Assembly (NCBI RefSeq): GCF_910592395.1
Contig: NC_088311.1
Location: 16,310,501 to 16,370,500 of the forward strand
Length of the DNA: 60,000 nucleotides
Source of the DNA: Lineus longissimus
Taxonomy: Eukaryota > Nemertea > Pilidiophora > Heteronemertea > Lineidae
Direction: 5' to 3'
Made by a program: the position numbers and the translations under genes. The notes beneath the pieces were generated by a model that saw nothing but the letters and a program-made list of their open reading frames with translations, made no database searches and was not told the origin of the DNA. Of this stretch, positions 1 through 9,595 are shown piece after piece; positions within the stretch are counted from its first letter, which is position 1; each line of letters opens with the position of its first letter.

Positions 1-201
1 TAAAGGTTATAAAAACTTACTGGAAGTGTTGTCTTATGAATCTTTGGCGTTGCCTCGTAGGTTAGCTTCATGATGATGCGCTTCCTCTGCTGGCTCTCGG
101 CGCATATTGGCTCACCATGATAATCATCTGGAAGTGGATCGTTTCTGCGAATGGCCAAGTTGTGGAGACATGCTGTAGCGATGATTATGGCCATATTGTG
201 C
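1..201 (-). CDS. HARBI1-type nuclease, C-terminal exon (partial at window edge)
   Basis: Second exon of the gene whose first exon is 2546-1671. On the minus strand a pyrimidine tract and TTAG/TTGCAG acceptor (exon start 201 or 207, both in phase) lead into an open frame containing ATACLHNLAIRR, the conserved helix that follows the catalytic Glu in HARBI1/DDE_Tnp_4 proteins. The phase matches the donor at 1670. A further donor-like CCA|GTAAGT lies near position 20, so the exon may end there and another exon may lie outside the window. The assignment rests on phase plus the family motif. The stop codon is not seen. Confidence 0.7.
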
Positions 202-273
202 TGCAACTAAAAAAATCATGCCAGTTAGTATAACCGATCGCGAACTGGTATCCAAGCAGATAAAAAGGTTCAT

Positions 274-1172
274 CCCCATTTCGCCTACACCCATTTCGCC
301 TACACCCATTTCGCCTACAAAATTTACCCGTTTCGCCTACTCACCATTTCGCCTACTCACCGTTTCGCCTACACCCATTTCGCCTACTCACCATTTCGCC
401 TACTCACCGTTTCGCCTACACCCATTTCGCCTATTCACCATTTCGCCTATTACCCATTTTGCCTACATCATTTCAAATGTTTTATGATAGTGACTTCAAA
501 TTCAAAAGATGTTTCAGCCTTCTAGTCTAATTTGAAATGTCTATTGGTGCCAGAATTTTGTAACGCTTTTAGAAATATGCAGTTTATCCAACTAAATACC
601 AACTAAATACTATCAGACGAACTGAGTAGGGTCATGAGTAGGGTCATGATTTGGCTGAAAACAGTGGAAATATCATGGTCTCTCAAATTTGTCCAATTTG
701 AAGAAAAAACATTTGTGGACAACCACCAGTTTTAATAAAATTTCACCATTTACTCGCCGGACTGTCTGGAATGTCATATCCAAATTTCAGATTCACAACC
801 CGAAGCATTATTTGATGCAAGGCGGTCAAACTGTGACAATTTAACTGGAAAAAGGCTTAAAAATCAATGGTGGTCTTGTCTCAAGAGGCCGGGTTGGAAT
901 GATAAATTATGGTAAAGTTTAACAGGGAAATATGCTATAATATGAAGGAAAAAAACCAAGCTCAACAATTCGTAAAATTGTTCAAATGTCCAGCGCACAC
1001 CACTCTTTTCCTTTTTAGTAGGCGAAATGGTGAGTAGGCGTAAGGGTGAGTAGGCGAAATGGGTGTAGGCGAAATGGTGAATAGGCGAAATGGGGGTAGG
1101 CGAAATGGGGGTAGGCGAAATGGGTAATAGGCGAAATGGGTGTTGGCGTAATGGGTGTAGGCGAAATGGGGG
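274..1172. mobile_element. Foldback-like element with tandem-repeat arms (TTTCGCCTA family)
   Basis: The left arm (about 274-472) is a dozen or so 13-15-bp units of the type ACCCATTTCGCCT or TCACCATTTCGCCTA. The right arm (about 1015-1172) is the reverse complement (TAGGCGAAATGGTGAG). Outer ends are CCCCATTTCGCC and GGCGAAATGGGGG. The arms flank about 540 bp of AT-rich DNA with no coding capacity. Tandem-repeat inverted arms around a unique core are the hallmark of foldback transposons. The core (about 640-880) has a diverged inverted relative at 50180-50420. It lies inside the intron of the HARBI1-like gene. No clear target duplication was found. Confidence 0.75.
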
Positions 1173-1218
1173 TACACCGATAAAAATTCAGGGTTCACCA
1201 TTCTGTTGGAAGCCATTA

Positions 1219-1550
1219 CACTGTAAAAAAACGGTATTAGCCCGGCACCGAAAAATTGTATTGACCAGGTCTGAATATCGTAATTTGGTATTCCAAAATG
1301 GTACCGGAAATTTTGAATACCATTTATTTGTATTCACTCAAATGTCAATACCAGTTTTTGGTACTGACAGATTCAATACCATTTAATGCTACCAGCTCAG
1401 TACCAAATTATAGTATCGCCCCAGTACCAAATTATGGTGTTGAGGAAGTCAACACCAAAAAACGGTATAGGTCCTTAATGAATACAAAATTTTGGTGTTG
1501 AACCCAGCACCATTTTTTAGTATTCAGATGGTACCGTTTTTTCAACAATG
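1219..1550. mobile_element. MITE with CACTGTAAAAAA-type ends and GGTATT/AATACC words
   Basis: The ends are imperfect inverted repeats: CACTGTAAAAAAACGGTA on the left, and the reverse complement of TACCGTTTTTTCAACAATG on the right. Flanking TA occurs on both sides. Inside, GGTATT, AATACC, GGTACC, GGTGTT and AACACC recur about every 15-25 bp in both orientations. CACTG plus an A-run is reminiscent of animal EnSpm/CACTA or Chapaev non-autonomous elements, but I cannot assign the superfamily. It lies in the HARBI1-like intron next to the foldback element. Confidence 0.55.
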
Positions 1551-1670
1551 TAGGCCAATCGGAGTCCTATGGTGTGGTTCAGGTTAGGTGAGGCTTGTAA
1601 GCATGAGGTCGATGTCAAATATAGGTGAGTGGTGGGGTGAAATTTTTAAAAATCTCCTGGATTTACTTAC

Positions 1671-2546
1671 TGAACATCGAAGGGTATTTCCCCTACCAAC
1701 AGCGTGGAATCGTCTTTTCCAAACCCCAAACGCTCTCTCGATTACCCCTCTTGTCCTCCTTTTGGCTTGATTGTAATTCCGCTCTGCAACGTTTCTTGGT
1801 TCACGAACCGGAGTCAACATATATCTGGTGCACGTGTATGCTGGGTCACCCAGCAAAATACCCTGGAGCTCTCCTGCTCTGAATCTTTGGCAAAGTCGTG
1901 ATTCCTCAAAGATTCTGGAATCGTGCGCAGAGCCGTACCATCTGGAGACGACATTGGTGAAGCATAACTCATGGTCACAAACAAGTTGGCAGTTCAGGCT
2001 ATAGTAACCCTTTCGATTCATGAAACGCTGGGCATTAATTCCTCCTGGGTTTGCGATGGGAACGTGCGAACCATCGAGAGCACCAATTCCACCTGGGAAT
2101 TGCGCAATATCGCGGAATCCTTGCTGCACCCTTAGTCGTTCCGCCTGGGTTTCGGGAAAAGTTATAAAATTTCCCTTTCTATCACATATTTCCCTTGTGA
2201 CTCGATGGATAGCTTCGCCGCAGGCCCATTGTGACACACCACAGGTATCTCCAGTGACATGTTGAAATGCACCATTTGCATAAAAACGAAGAGCAATCGC
2301 CAGTTGCAAAAGTGGTGTAAGTGCTTGGTTTCGCCGAGTTGGCCGACGTAGGTCTTCACTGATGAGATCGAGTAGCCATCGAAATGTTTCTTTAGAAATT
2401 CGAAAGCGCCTCAAGAACTTCGGGTCTGACAGTTCCTCTAAAGGATTTTCTCTGTCCCTGAACACCCTCATGCGTCTTCTCTGAATTTCATTTTCATGCT
2501 CCTCTCGTTCGTCTTGTGCAAATTCAAGTATAGCAAGAGCATCCAT
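1671..2546 (-). CDS. HARBI1-like DDE nuclease, main exon
   Basis: PIF/Harbinger-type transposase or a domesticated HARBI1 relative; family members cut DNA with an RNase H-fold DDE site and normally act with a Myb-like partner. With the ATG at 2546 the exon encodes 292 codons. D158 (ALDGSHVPI), D234 (LLGDPAY) and E270 (GVIERAFGVWKRRF) are the expected triad. The N-terminal helical part (FLRRFRISKETFRWLL ... LQLAIALRFYANG) is typical. An upstream GTG at 2558 is open but ATG is preferred. Past 1671 the frame becomes non-homologous, and TTCA|GTAAGT is a strong donor, so the apparent tail down to 1584 is intron. The intron (202-1670) holds two mobile elements. No internal stop is seen. I cannot tell transposon from domesticated gene; human HARBI1 is about 350 aa. 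Confidence 0.85.
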
Positions 2547-2639
2547 TCTGCCGACCACACGCCGTAACCTCCTCTACATGTATGAATCATAAGCTTAAAC
2601 AGCTGCAAAACAAGCCCCCAGGTATGTTTTTCAATTCCT

Positions 2640-2860
2640 TTGTTATTTAGACACCCTAGTCTATCTTAGATGACAGTTTTAGACACGTCCAAACTAAACA
2701 TCCTTCTGTAGTAGCTGTTTATGCTAAACGATAGATTAAGACTTGTCTAGGCGATTTAGACTTGTCTAAGAGAAAAACACCTTTTATAAGTTCGGGCCGA
2801 TAAGTTTTAGACTAGTGAGTTAAACTAATAAAAACACTAACAGTTACTTCTAAAGCCCAC
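2640..2860. repeat. Palindrome-rich subterminal array (TTAGAC..GTCTAA)
   Basis: The stretch contains TTTAGACACGTCC, TTAAGACTTGTCTAGG, TTTAGACTTGTCTAAG and TTTTAGACTAG. TTAGACTTGTCTAA is a near-perfect palindrome. It lies between the two divergent DDE nuclease genes. Such arrays often mark subterminal transposase-binding sites. I found no convincing matching inverted copy at the other side of the Harbinger gene pair, although 6,560-6,720 holds a similar palindrome (TAGTCCGGACTA). Confidence 0.4.
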
Positions 2861-2993
2861 ATGAGTGGGATTCTACATGTATGCAGGGCATCTTTGTATG
2901 ACCTATAATGTAGAACGATCAAATTCGATATGACCTGCTACATGTACATACATATCATTCTGACTATCTAAATCGATACTTTCTTTTTTTCAG

Positions 2994-3944
2994 TACATCT
3001 GCAATGCTCTGCAACCACTGATAGTAAAGAAGGATACCCATCTGAGAAAAGCTATTTCAATACAGCAACGGGTGGCTGTTACAATTTGGCGGCTTGCGAC
3101 AAATTGCGAAAATCGGTCAATTGGACATTTGTTCGGGGTTGCTACGTGCTCAGTTGTCAAAATTACACACGAAACTTGTCAGGCAATTGTGCAAATTCTC
3201 TTACCAAAATTTGTCAGGATGCCTTCGCAAAATGAACTCAGAAAAGTCATGGAACTATTTGATGTGAGATGGGGCTTTCCACAATGTTGCGGGGCTATTG
3301 ATGGCTCCCATATACCAATTATTGCACCTTCTGAAAACCCCATTGACTATTTTTGTAGGAAGCAACACTACAGTGTGGTATTACAAGGTTTTGTAGATGG
3401 AAGTTATAAGTTCATGGATGTGAATATTGGATGGCCAGGAAGTGTGCATGATGCAAGGGTTTTTGCATTATCTGAGCTGTATGAGAAGGCTGACAATGGC
3501 ATTCTCCTCCCGGACTGGAAGAGAACCATCAGTAACGTTGATGTGCCACTGGTTATTTTAGCAGATAGTGCTTACCCCTTAATGCCATGGGTTATGAAGC
3601 CATATCCAGATAATGGACGTATGACTCCGGAGCAGAGAAACTTTAACTATCGATTGAGTAGGGCTAGAATGGTTGTTGAAAATGCTTTTGGTCGACTGAA
3701 AGGTAGATGGCGTATATTGTTAAAAAGGTGTGATATCCAGAGAAGAAACATGAATAACATAATTGCGTCATGTGTTGTCCTGCATAACATCTGCGAGGAG
3801 TTTAAGGAACCCTTTAAAAAGAGATGGCTGAACGATCTTCCAACTAATGAATTTGACGATGGTGAGATATGCAGACAAAGAGAGGACGAAAATGCAATTC
3901 ATATTCGGAATGCCCTAAAAGATTACTTCAATCAACAACAGTAG
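2994..3944 (+). CDS. PIF/Harbinger transposase (HARBI1/ALP1-like DDE nuclease), C-terminal exon
   Basis: The exon opens after a strong acceptor (TTTTTTTCAG|TACATC) at 2994 and runs 316 codons to a stop at 3944. The first GTG (3072) is not the true start, since the frame with family-like sequence (DTHLRKAISIQQRVAVT) continues upstream to the acceptor. Counting from 2994, D103 (GAIDGSHIPI), D191 (ILADSAYPL) and E229 (MVVENAFGRLKGRW) form the DDE_Tnp_4 triad, followed by the IIASCVVLHNIC helix. No in-frame ATG exists before 3219, so at least one 5-prime exon is missing or not recognised in 2,560-2,990. It converges with the Myb-like gene (stops 90 bp apart), the two-gene layout of Harbinger transposons. 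The core is intact and differs clearly from the nuclease at 1671-2546. Confidence 0.85.
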   Translation, partial: YICNALQPLIVKKDTHLRKAISIQQRVAVTIWRLATNCENRSIGHLFGVATCSVVKITHETCQAIVQILLPKFVRMPSQNELRKVMELFDVRWGFPQCCGAIDGSHIPIIAPSENPIDYFCRKQHYSVVLQGFVDGSYKFMDVNIGWPGSVHDARVFALSELYEKADNGILLPDWKRTISNVDVPLVILADSAYPLMPWVMKPYPDNGRMTPEQRNFNYRLSRARMVVENAFGRLKGRWRILLKRCDIQRRNMNNIIASCVVLHNICEEFKEPFKKRWLNDLPTNEFDDGEICRQREDENAIHIRNALKDYFNQQQ

Positions 3945-4033
3945 CAATTACAATGCGAAGCAGGTCTTGGTGGCACAATCAGTGCCAGTGCTTATGTCAA
4001 TGCTGGCAACTTTGGTGACAACACTGGAAATAT

Positions 4034-6373
4034 TTAGTTTGCATCAGGATATGTGTATGGGGATAATAATGTAAAGGATGGAATGTTGTTATTGCTACTG
4101 GCAGTGTCACTTCTTGTGACAACAGGAAGGGATGACATGGCATGTTGCATTGCTAGAGGACGGACAGGCATGCCACTGCTGAGGCGGGGGTGCTGCATTT
4201 GCCTACTAGTATGTTGTGGAAGTTGCATGTGCTGGGGCTGACTGGTCTGAACCTGTGAGTGATGTGGTCTGATGCTGGGTCCCCTAGGTGTATAATGGGA
4301 CATTCCATTGTTCATGTTATTGGTAGTGTTTGTTGCAATGCCTGCCAATAATTCCATCATACGCAGTTCATGGGCCATCTGCTCTTGCCTTCTCTGCGTT
4401 TCTCTCTCTGCAACTTCTTTGCGTTCCTGTCGCTCTTGCTCCTGTCTTTGTTTTTCCAATGCTAGGAAGCTGGCATCGGAAGCTGCTACGGACTTCACAA
4501 AAGAATTCAAGCAGTCTGCAAGATCTTTAAAGCCATTAGGTTCAGATTTAGTAGCAGCAGTGGTTTTCACTCTCTTAGCCCTGTTCCCACGACCTGAAAA
4601 AGAATGCTGGTATAAGTAACTTGAACAGTATGTGATGTTTTTACAACGTGTCTACAAGACGTGCTCCTTCATGTTCAGCCTGTCACTTGCAATTCAATTG
4701 TCTGAAAACAAATAAGGAATTGGTCTGTCTGTATGATGTGCATGTATGCCTACAGTACATATTACTAGTATATGTAGTGCACTTTTAGGTCTTGAAATAA
4801 AAGTAACTCATGATTCACATAAAATGAATGGCTGTCTCTTTTTCTTTTTGTTCAGCCTACTGGGATGTCACTGAAAGATAAGAACCTTAACTGGTGAATG
4901 ATTCATGATACAGATAAAACAGGCCGTAGCAGTACCCACCTTTTCCTACCCAGTTTGCGTTCTTATCTTCTGGTGCCTTTTCACTGTCCCTGGTCTCTGA
5001 AGGATGGGTGAAGGTAGACTCTGGCAAAGGAGAGGTTGAATTGGGTCTCAAGGAAGAGCAAGGAGATGTGGAGCTACGCCTCGAGGAGGCAGGAGTTGAG
5101 CAATTTGGCATTGATGATGAAGCTGGACTAGGTGACACTGACAGGAAGCTGCCCTGCAGTGCACTTCTTTCTTGGGACCCACGTCTCGAGGAGGCAGGAG
5201 TTGAGAAATTTGGCATTGATGATGAAGCTGGACTAGGTAACACTGACAGGAAGCTGCCCTGCAGTGCACTTCTTTCTTGGGACCCTCTATCCCAAGCTGG
5301 GGTTGACGACCTAGAACTACTGGCATCATCATCATCATCATTCAACCACGGTGCAATTACAAGATCATCTGGACTTAAGGGTTTCGCCATTCTACTCTGT
5401 TGCTGTCTGTTTTCAGGAAGCTGGGATTCTGAAATGAAGAGAATATCACAGAGTTCAATATAATTGTAGTGTATAGGCTGTAATGGTGCCATAGTCCTCT
5501 ACACATGCCTACCCTATTGCATTCATTTACGGACTGGGGGGGGGGGATTCGGGTAAAAAAATGTGGATGCATTAGCCAGTGTACATACATGTACACGTAT
5601 AGGCCCTGGTAGTAATGGGTCCCCCTGCCCCATGACTGAGTACCCTAAGTGAAATCAATCAGTTCTTTAACAAAACATATACTTTAAAGGGGAGGGTGAT
5701 TTCGGCCCCAACCCCTCCATTATCAGAGTCGGTAGGCCTAGGATCTCATGGCAGCTATTCCATGCCACAGCTGAGATCCCCAAGTCCTTGGTCTTGTCCT
5801 ATGAAGCAGCACACAGCACTGACTGAGACACGGCTGAAGAAAATTAGGATGCTGCCGCACCTAGGGCAGGCCCAACCTACCATTTAAATTAAGGCCTAGC
5901 TCAGGAAGGGTGTTATCGATCGCCTCGGATAAATCTTCGTGGTAATCCTCGACCTCACTTTCGAGACCACTCTGACTGTCAACAGATATGCATGATGTAG
6001 GTGATGCGGATCTTTTCTTTCCCCTACGGCTGTGAATTAGGCTCTCCATGATTTGTCCTGTTGGAGCGTTCAAACTGGGCTTGTGCCCCAAGATGGCATG
6101 TACGCGATCGTAATGGTCCATGGTTTTTGGGGCCCGTCCGGTTTTCCTCATGTTGTTGTCTTGCACCTTTTTGTAGTCCGATTTAAATCGTTTTATTTTG
6201 GTGTTTACTTGGTCCTTGGTCTTTGGGTGACCAAGTTCAGTCAATTCTTTTGCTATTTTAGCATATACTTTCGTGTCTTTACAGGTCCCATTTAGTTGCG
6301 CCTGAATGTCCTCACGCTCCCAAATGGTTAGAATCGCGAGGGTTTCCATCTCTGTCCATGAACAGCGAGCCAT
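4034..6373 (-). CDS. Myb/SANT-like Harbinger accessory protein, three exons, intact
   Basis: Exons 6373-5881, 5428-4940 and 4593-4034 join through canonical sites (G|GTAGGT, TTTCAG|AATCC, G|GTGGGT, TTTTTCAG|GTCG), all phase 1, to give 1,542 nt and 513 aa. Exon 1 encodes a trihelix Myb/SANT-like DNA-binding domain (SWTEMETLAILTIW ... VYAKIAKELTELGHPKTKDQV), about residues 5-95, then basic RRGKKR. Exon 2 is Ser/Pro-rich and acidic (DDDDD) and contains a duplicated 35-aa block. Exon 3 starts basic (GRGNRAKRVK), then a Gln/Glu/Arg coiled coil (EKQRQEQERQERKEVAERE) and a Met/Gln/His-rich tail. In PIF/Harbinger elements such proteins bind the transposon ends and recruit the nuclease to the nucleus. 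Convergence with the nuclease at 2994-3944 supports that role. A host MSANTD-type gene is the alternative. Confidence 0.8.
5081..5290 (-). repeat. In-frame 105-bp tandem duplication inside the Myb-like gene
   Basis: Two consecutive 105-bp units (5081-5185 and 5186-5290) differ at only a few bases and encode the 35-residue block with SQERSALQGSFLSV and PASSSMPN. The length keeps the frame. The block is Ser/Pro-rich and probably disordered. The duplication looks recent. Confidence 0.85.
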
Positions 6374-6574
6374 AGTTAGAATAAAGCACTAGAATTTACT
6401 TAAATTAAGAATTGAATAATGAAATGAGAAATGAGAACGAATCAGAGTTGACCTGTTGACAGAAATACCGCGTGTTGTTTTGACAGAACCAACACTTCCG
6501 CTCATGCGCAATACGTTCACATTGACACGCCACCTGTAGCCGTACTTAGTAACTTGATCTTAGTCCGGACTAAT
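6374..6574. other. 5-prime flank of the Myb-like gene
   Basis: No coding sequence. It should hold the promoter of the minus-strand gene, but I see no convincing TATA box or initiator. Its distal end has TTAGTCCGGACTAA, a palindrome repeated at about 6696-6710 inside the neighbouring inverted-repeat element. Confidence 0.35.
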
Positions 6575-6761
6575 GCGGTTCCATTACAGGTAATTTCTGC
6601 TTTAGATCCGGGTCTATTCTAAGTTCGGCTTAAATCCGCTTGTCCTATCCGCACTTAATAAGACCGCTCTTAGTGAGAGCCGGACTTGTTTAGTCCGGAC
6701 TAGCTGTAATGGAATAACAACTAATTCGGATGTAGTCCGCACTTTCCTGTAGTGGAACCGC
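6575..6761. mobile_element. Short MITE with GCGGTTCCATTACAGG ends
   Basis: The terminal 16-bp inverted repeats at 6575-6590 and 6746-6761 match at 15 of 16 positions. An extra inverted copy of TTCCATTACAG lies at about 6702-6714, and AGTCCGGACT palindromes occur inside and just outside. No coding capacity. It could be a free MITE or the degenerate right end of the adjacent Harbinger pair; no clear target duplication was identified. Confidence 0.6.
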
Positions 6762-7312
6762 AACTTATGTCAGATGGTGTGCCACTTACAGGCAGGAGTA
6801 ACGATAACAAATTCTGTAACACCTGCTGTGGTAGGTCAGCCAGACATGCCATAGGAGATTAGGCTAGATTGCGCTAATCTCTGATCACGCCTGATTACCC
6901 TAATAACAACATCATCGGGCAATTCAAAGAGAAACTCCAACCTCACGGCCTCAAGGCATTTGCCTTTGCAGCCTGAGGTTCGCTTTTTAACCTTCGCTAA
7001 CGGGATCTGGCTGTAATGACAATTAAGACAAAGGAAGCCCTAATTACCGACCTTCATGTCGTCATAACTTCGGTCGTAGTCACGATATTTGAGTCGGGGG
7101 AGCACAGAGGCCGTTAGAATGACGTGCCACGGCAGGTAACGCCGCAGCACAGCGCTGAAGTAGCCCACCTTCCACCTGCGCTGTACACCACAATGATTGT
7201 TGCCTATGGTAGATGTCTATATGTAAATAAAGATCTAATTATACTCTAAATAATGGTGTTTATTTCACTTCAATACGCCGAATAATAAAATAACAGCGAG
7301 TTGATGAAAATC
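6762..7312. other. Spacer with no recognised feature
   Basis: No open frame of note. An imperfect hairpin around 6950-6990 (CAAGGCATTTGCCTTTG within CCTCA...TGAGG) is the only structure seen. Confidence 0.3.
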
Positions 7313-7947
7313 AAGGAGGATACCGCGGTGACGTCACGGCTTTTCCAAGATGGCGCTGCATATTGTAAACAAACTCGATCCACGGCCAAGGGAAAATCAA
7401 GTCATCAAAAAAGTTAGATTTTTCGCATCAAATCAGAGTTATTAGTACTTTTCTGCTATGAAATAAGTCTTCAGACAATAAGCTATCATTTGAATAATGA
7501 AAAGTGTTGTTTTGATGGGGAAAAATAGGGTTTTTTAAACCAAATAGCCGGCATCGATCTTCCAAAATTAGCGATGGTTTCAAAACAGTCTCCCAGATAT
7601 GGGGCAATCTCTTCATTATCATAATGGGATTTGGAGGCATGTTTACCGATTTTACAAGTTCGAGACCTGTAATACCTAAAACTCACATAGATCCCCATAG
7701 ATCCCCTCTATTTGTCGAGTTAGCGCCCCTGTAAGATCATGCATTTTCGGACACTAGAACGAAATCTTCCTGCGGATATCACGGTTTCGGTGATGATTTA
7801 AGGAGAAATTGACTGTTCTTAGAGTTGTATGGGACAGAAATGAGTTCATACTTCATGAATACATGAATCTATATAATAATACTGGAAGGGGGACGAATAA
7901 AGTCACACTTAGAGGCGTTGGATTGCCTTGAAATTTTGCATGAATTG

Positions 7948-9595
7948 CCCTCACCGAAAAGCAGTGTGATATCAGTCAGGATTCAGTCAGGTTGCAGTGT
8001 TACCTCACATTTTTATGGCAGTGTTGAAATCAGTGGAAAGTAGTCATAGGGAGTGTTTTTCAGTCACGCAATACCAAAGCATACAGTTATACAGCAATCA
8101 AAAATAGAGGGTAGGGAGTCATAAGCAGTGGTAAGACAGTCAAAATCAGTGGTAAGGCAGTCAAAAGCAGTGCTCATTTAAATATTTAGGCTGACTGATT
8201 TCCACTGCTTTTGACAGTGAAAATGACTCCCCACTATGCATCATGCACAGGGCTGGCAGTCGGGTTCAGTGTTAATTTAAATATTTCGCAGCACACTGAA
8301 TCCACACTGAAACACCACTGATTTTGACTGCCATTTCCAAAACCTCTTGGAGGGAGCAGTCATTTTCAGTGTTAATATGAATAATTTATTTAATGGCATG
8401 CAGGCACGGATGCCGAGAAAGGTTTGGGGGACGTGACCCCCCTGTGCTGATGACAACCAAAGAAATTGTTCGAAAAAGCAAAAACTTCTAGCGAACTGTT
8501 ACTTTTGCTGTCCTATTTTAGACGGTGTGTTTGCGTCCAATATGGCAGTGATGACGTCATCTGCACAAATAGAGGACATCGCCATTGTATGATGACGTGA
8601 CACAGTAAAAAGATGACAAATTCACGTCCTTGACCTACGTCATTGCAAACTTTGTCATAATGACAGTGGTCAGATGGGGTTACTAGACGATGGGGTTACT
8701 TGAAAAGACACATGGCACATAGCTACTGTCAGTGATGTCAGGGATTGAAGCTAGATCAAATTGACTTCCAAATAAAGTAACTGCACGCAGCCTGTAGAAT
8801 AATGATCTACTGATTGATGTGTATTGAGCTCCCATGCAGATAATTTGCAATGTATGCATACATTACAATTAACACCTATAGGGCCTACAGTAGATGCATG
8901 AAGATACATGCAGATATCTTGCAGTGTATGCATGCATTACAACACCTATAGGGCCTATACAGCCTTCTTGATTTGCTGAAAATACAACTTCAGTGTCTGT
9001 CGAGATTACCCTTTTTGCATTCATTTGGCTCCTTAAAATACAACTTCAGTGTCTGTCGAGATTACCCTTTTTGCATTCATTTGGCTCCTTATCATGTGTT
9101 CCAATTCAAACTGACTAAAACTCCCCTCTTCTCATATTGAAATTCGGGTAAATATCGAGAAATATGAAGAGGTACCATGATTTCTTGAATGTTTGACTAT
9201 CAAATTCAAACTTACGAGCTTCCTGTCTCAGGTTGCATTATGGGTGATATTTAACACTGAATTTGACTGCAATTACCACTGCTTTACACTGCCATCAAGT
9301 CTTAATCTCACCAGTCATAAAGCAGTGGTTTTCAGTCATGTTGAAAATGCCACGGGTTTCGATCAGAGTTGGAGAAGTGGAAATCAGTGGTCTTTCAGTC
9401 ATAGGCAGTGTTTTTGAAATACGTCGTTCATAATGATATGCAAGTGGCAGTGCTTTGCAGTGGTCTTTCAGTCAAAATCAGTGGTTTTAAAACATTAAGA
9501 AAAAATGATATGCCTAAGACAGTCATATGCAGTGGGGGTTTCAGTCAAAAGCAGTGTGATGCAGTCCTTTTCAGTGCACTGCCTTTCGGTGAGGG
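7948..9595. mobile_element. Non-autonomous element with CCCTCACCGAAAAGCAGTG ends and CAGTC/CAGTG arrays
   Basis: Left end CCCTCACCGAAAAGCAGTG (7948-7966) and right end CACTGCCTTTCGGTGAGGG (9577-9595) are inverted repeats with one mismatch. About 430 bp inside the left end and 360 bp inside the right end are packed with CAGTC and CAGTG words in both orientations, often paired as CAGTCAnnnnCAGTG with about 10-bp spacing. The core has no coding capacity. TG flanks both ends (possible 2-bp target duplication, weak). I do not recognise the family. Confidence 0.6.
8979..9090. repeat. Exact 56-bp tandem duplication
   Basis: Two units of 56 bp (8979-9034 and 9035-9090), beginning AAAATACAACTTCAG and ending TTTGGCTCCTT, are identical by eye. 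Just upstream (8840-8960) a block ending in ACACCTATAGGGCCTA is also duplicated, imperfectly, with about 75-bp spacing. Confidence 0.9.

Noticed and set aside
274-472. CRISPR array
   Set aside because: Units are contiguous 13-15-bp tandem repeats without spacers, and an inverted counterpart exists at 1015-1172.
124-487. Open frames encoding repeated ISPTP / GVGEM peptides
   Set aside because: They are translations of the foldback tandem array in either direction; the periodicity is at DNA level and no start context or splice site supports a protein.
1584-1670. C-terminal tail of the HARBI1-like exon past 1671
   Set aside because: Follows a strong GTAAGT donor, is non-homologous, and the true C-terminal helix is found in phase at 201 and below.
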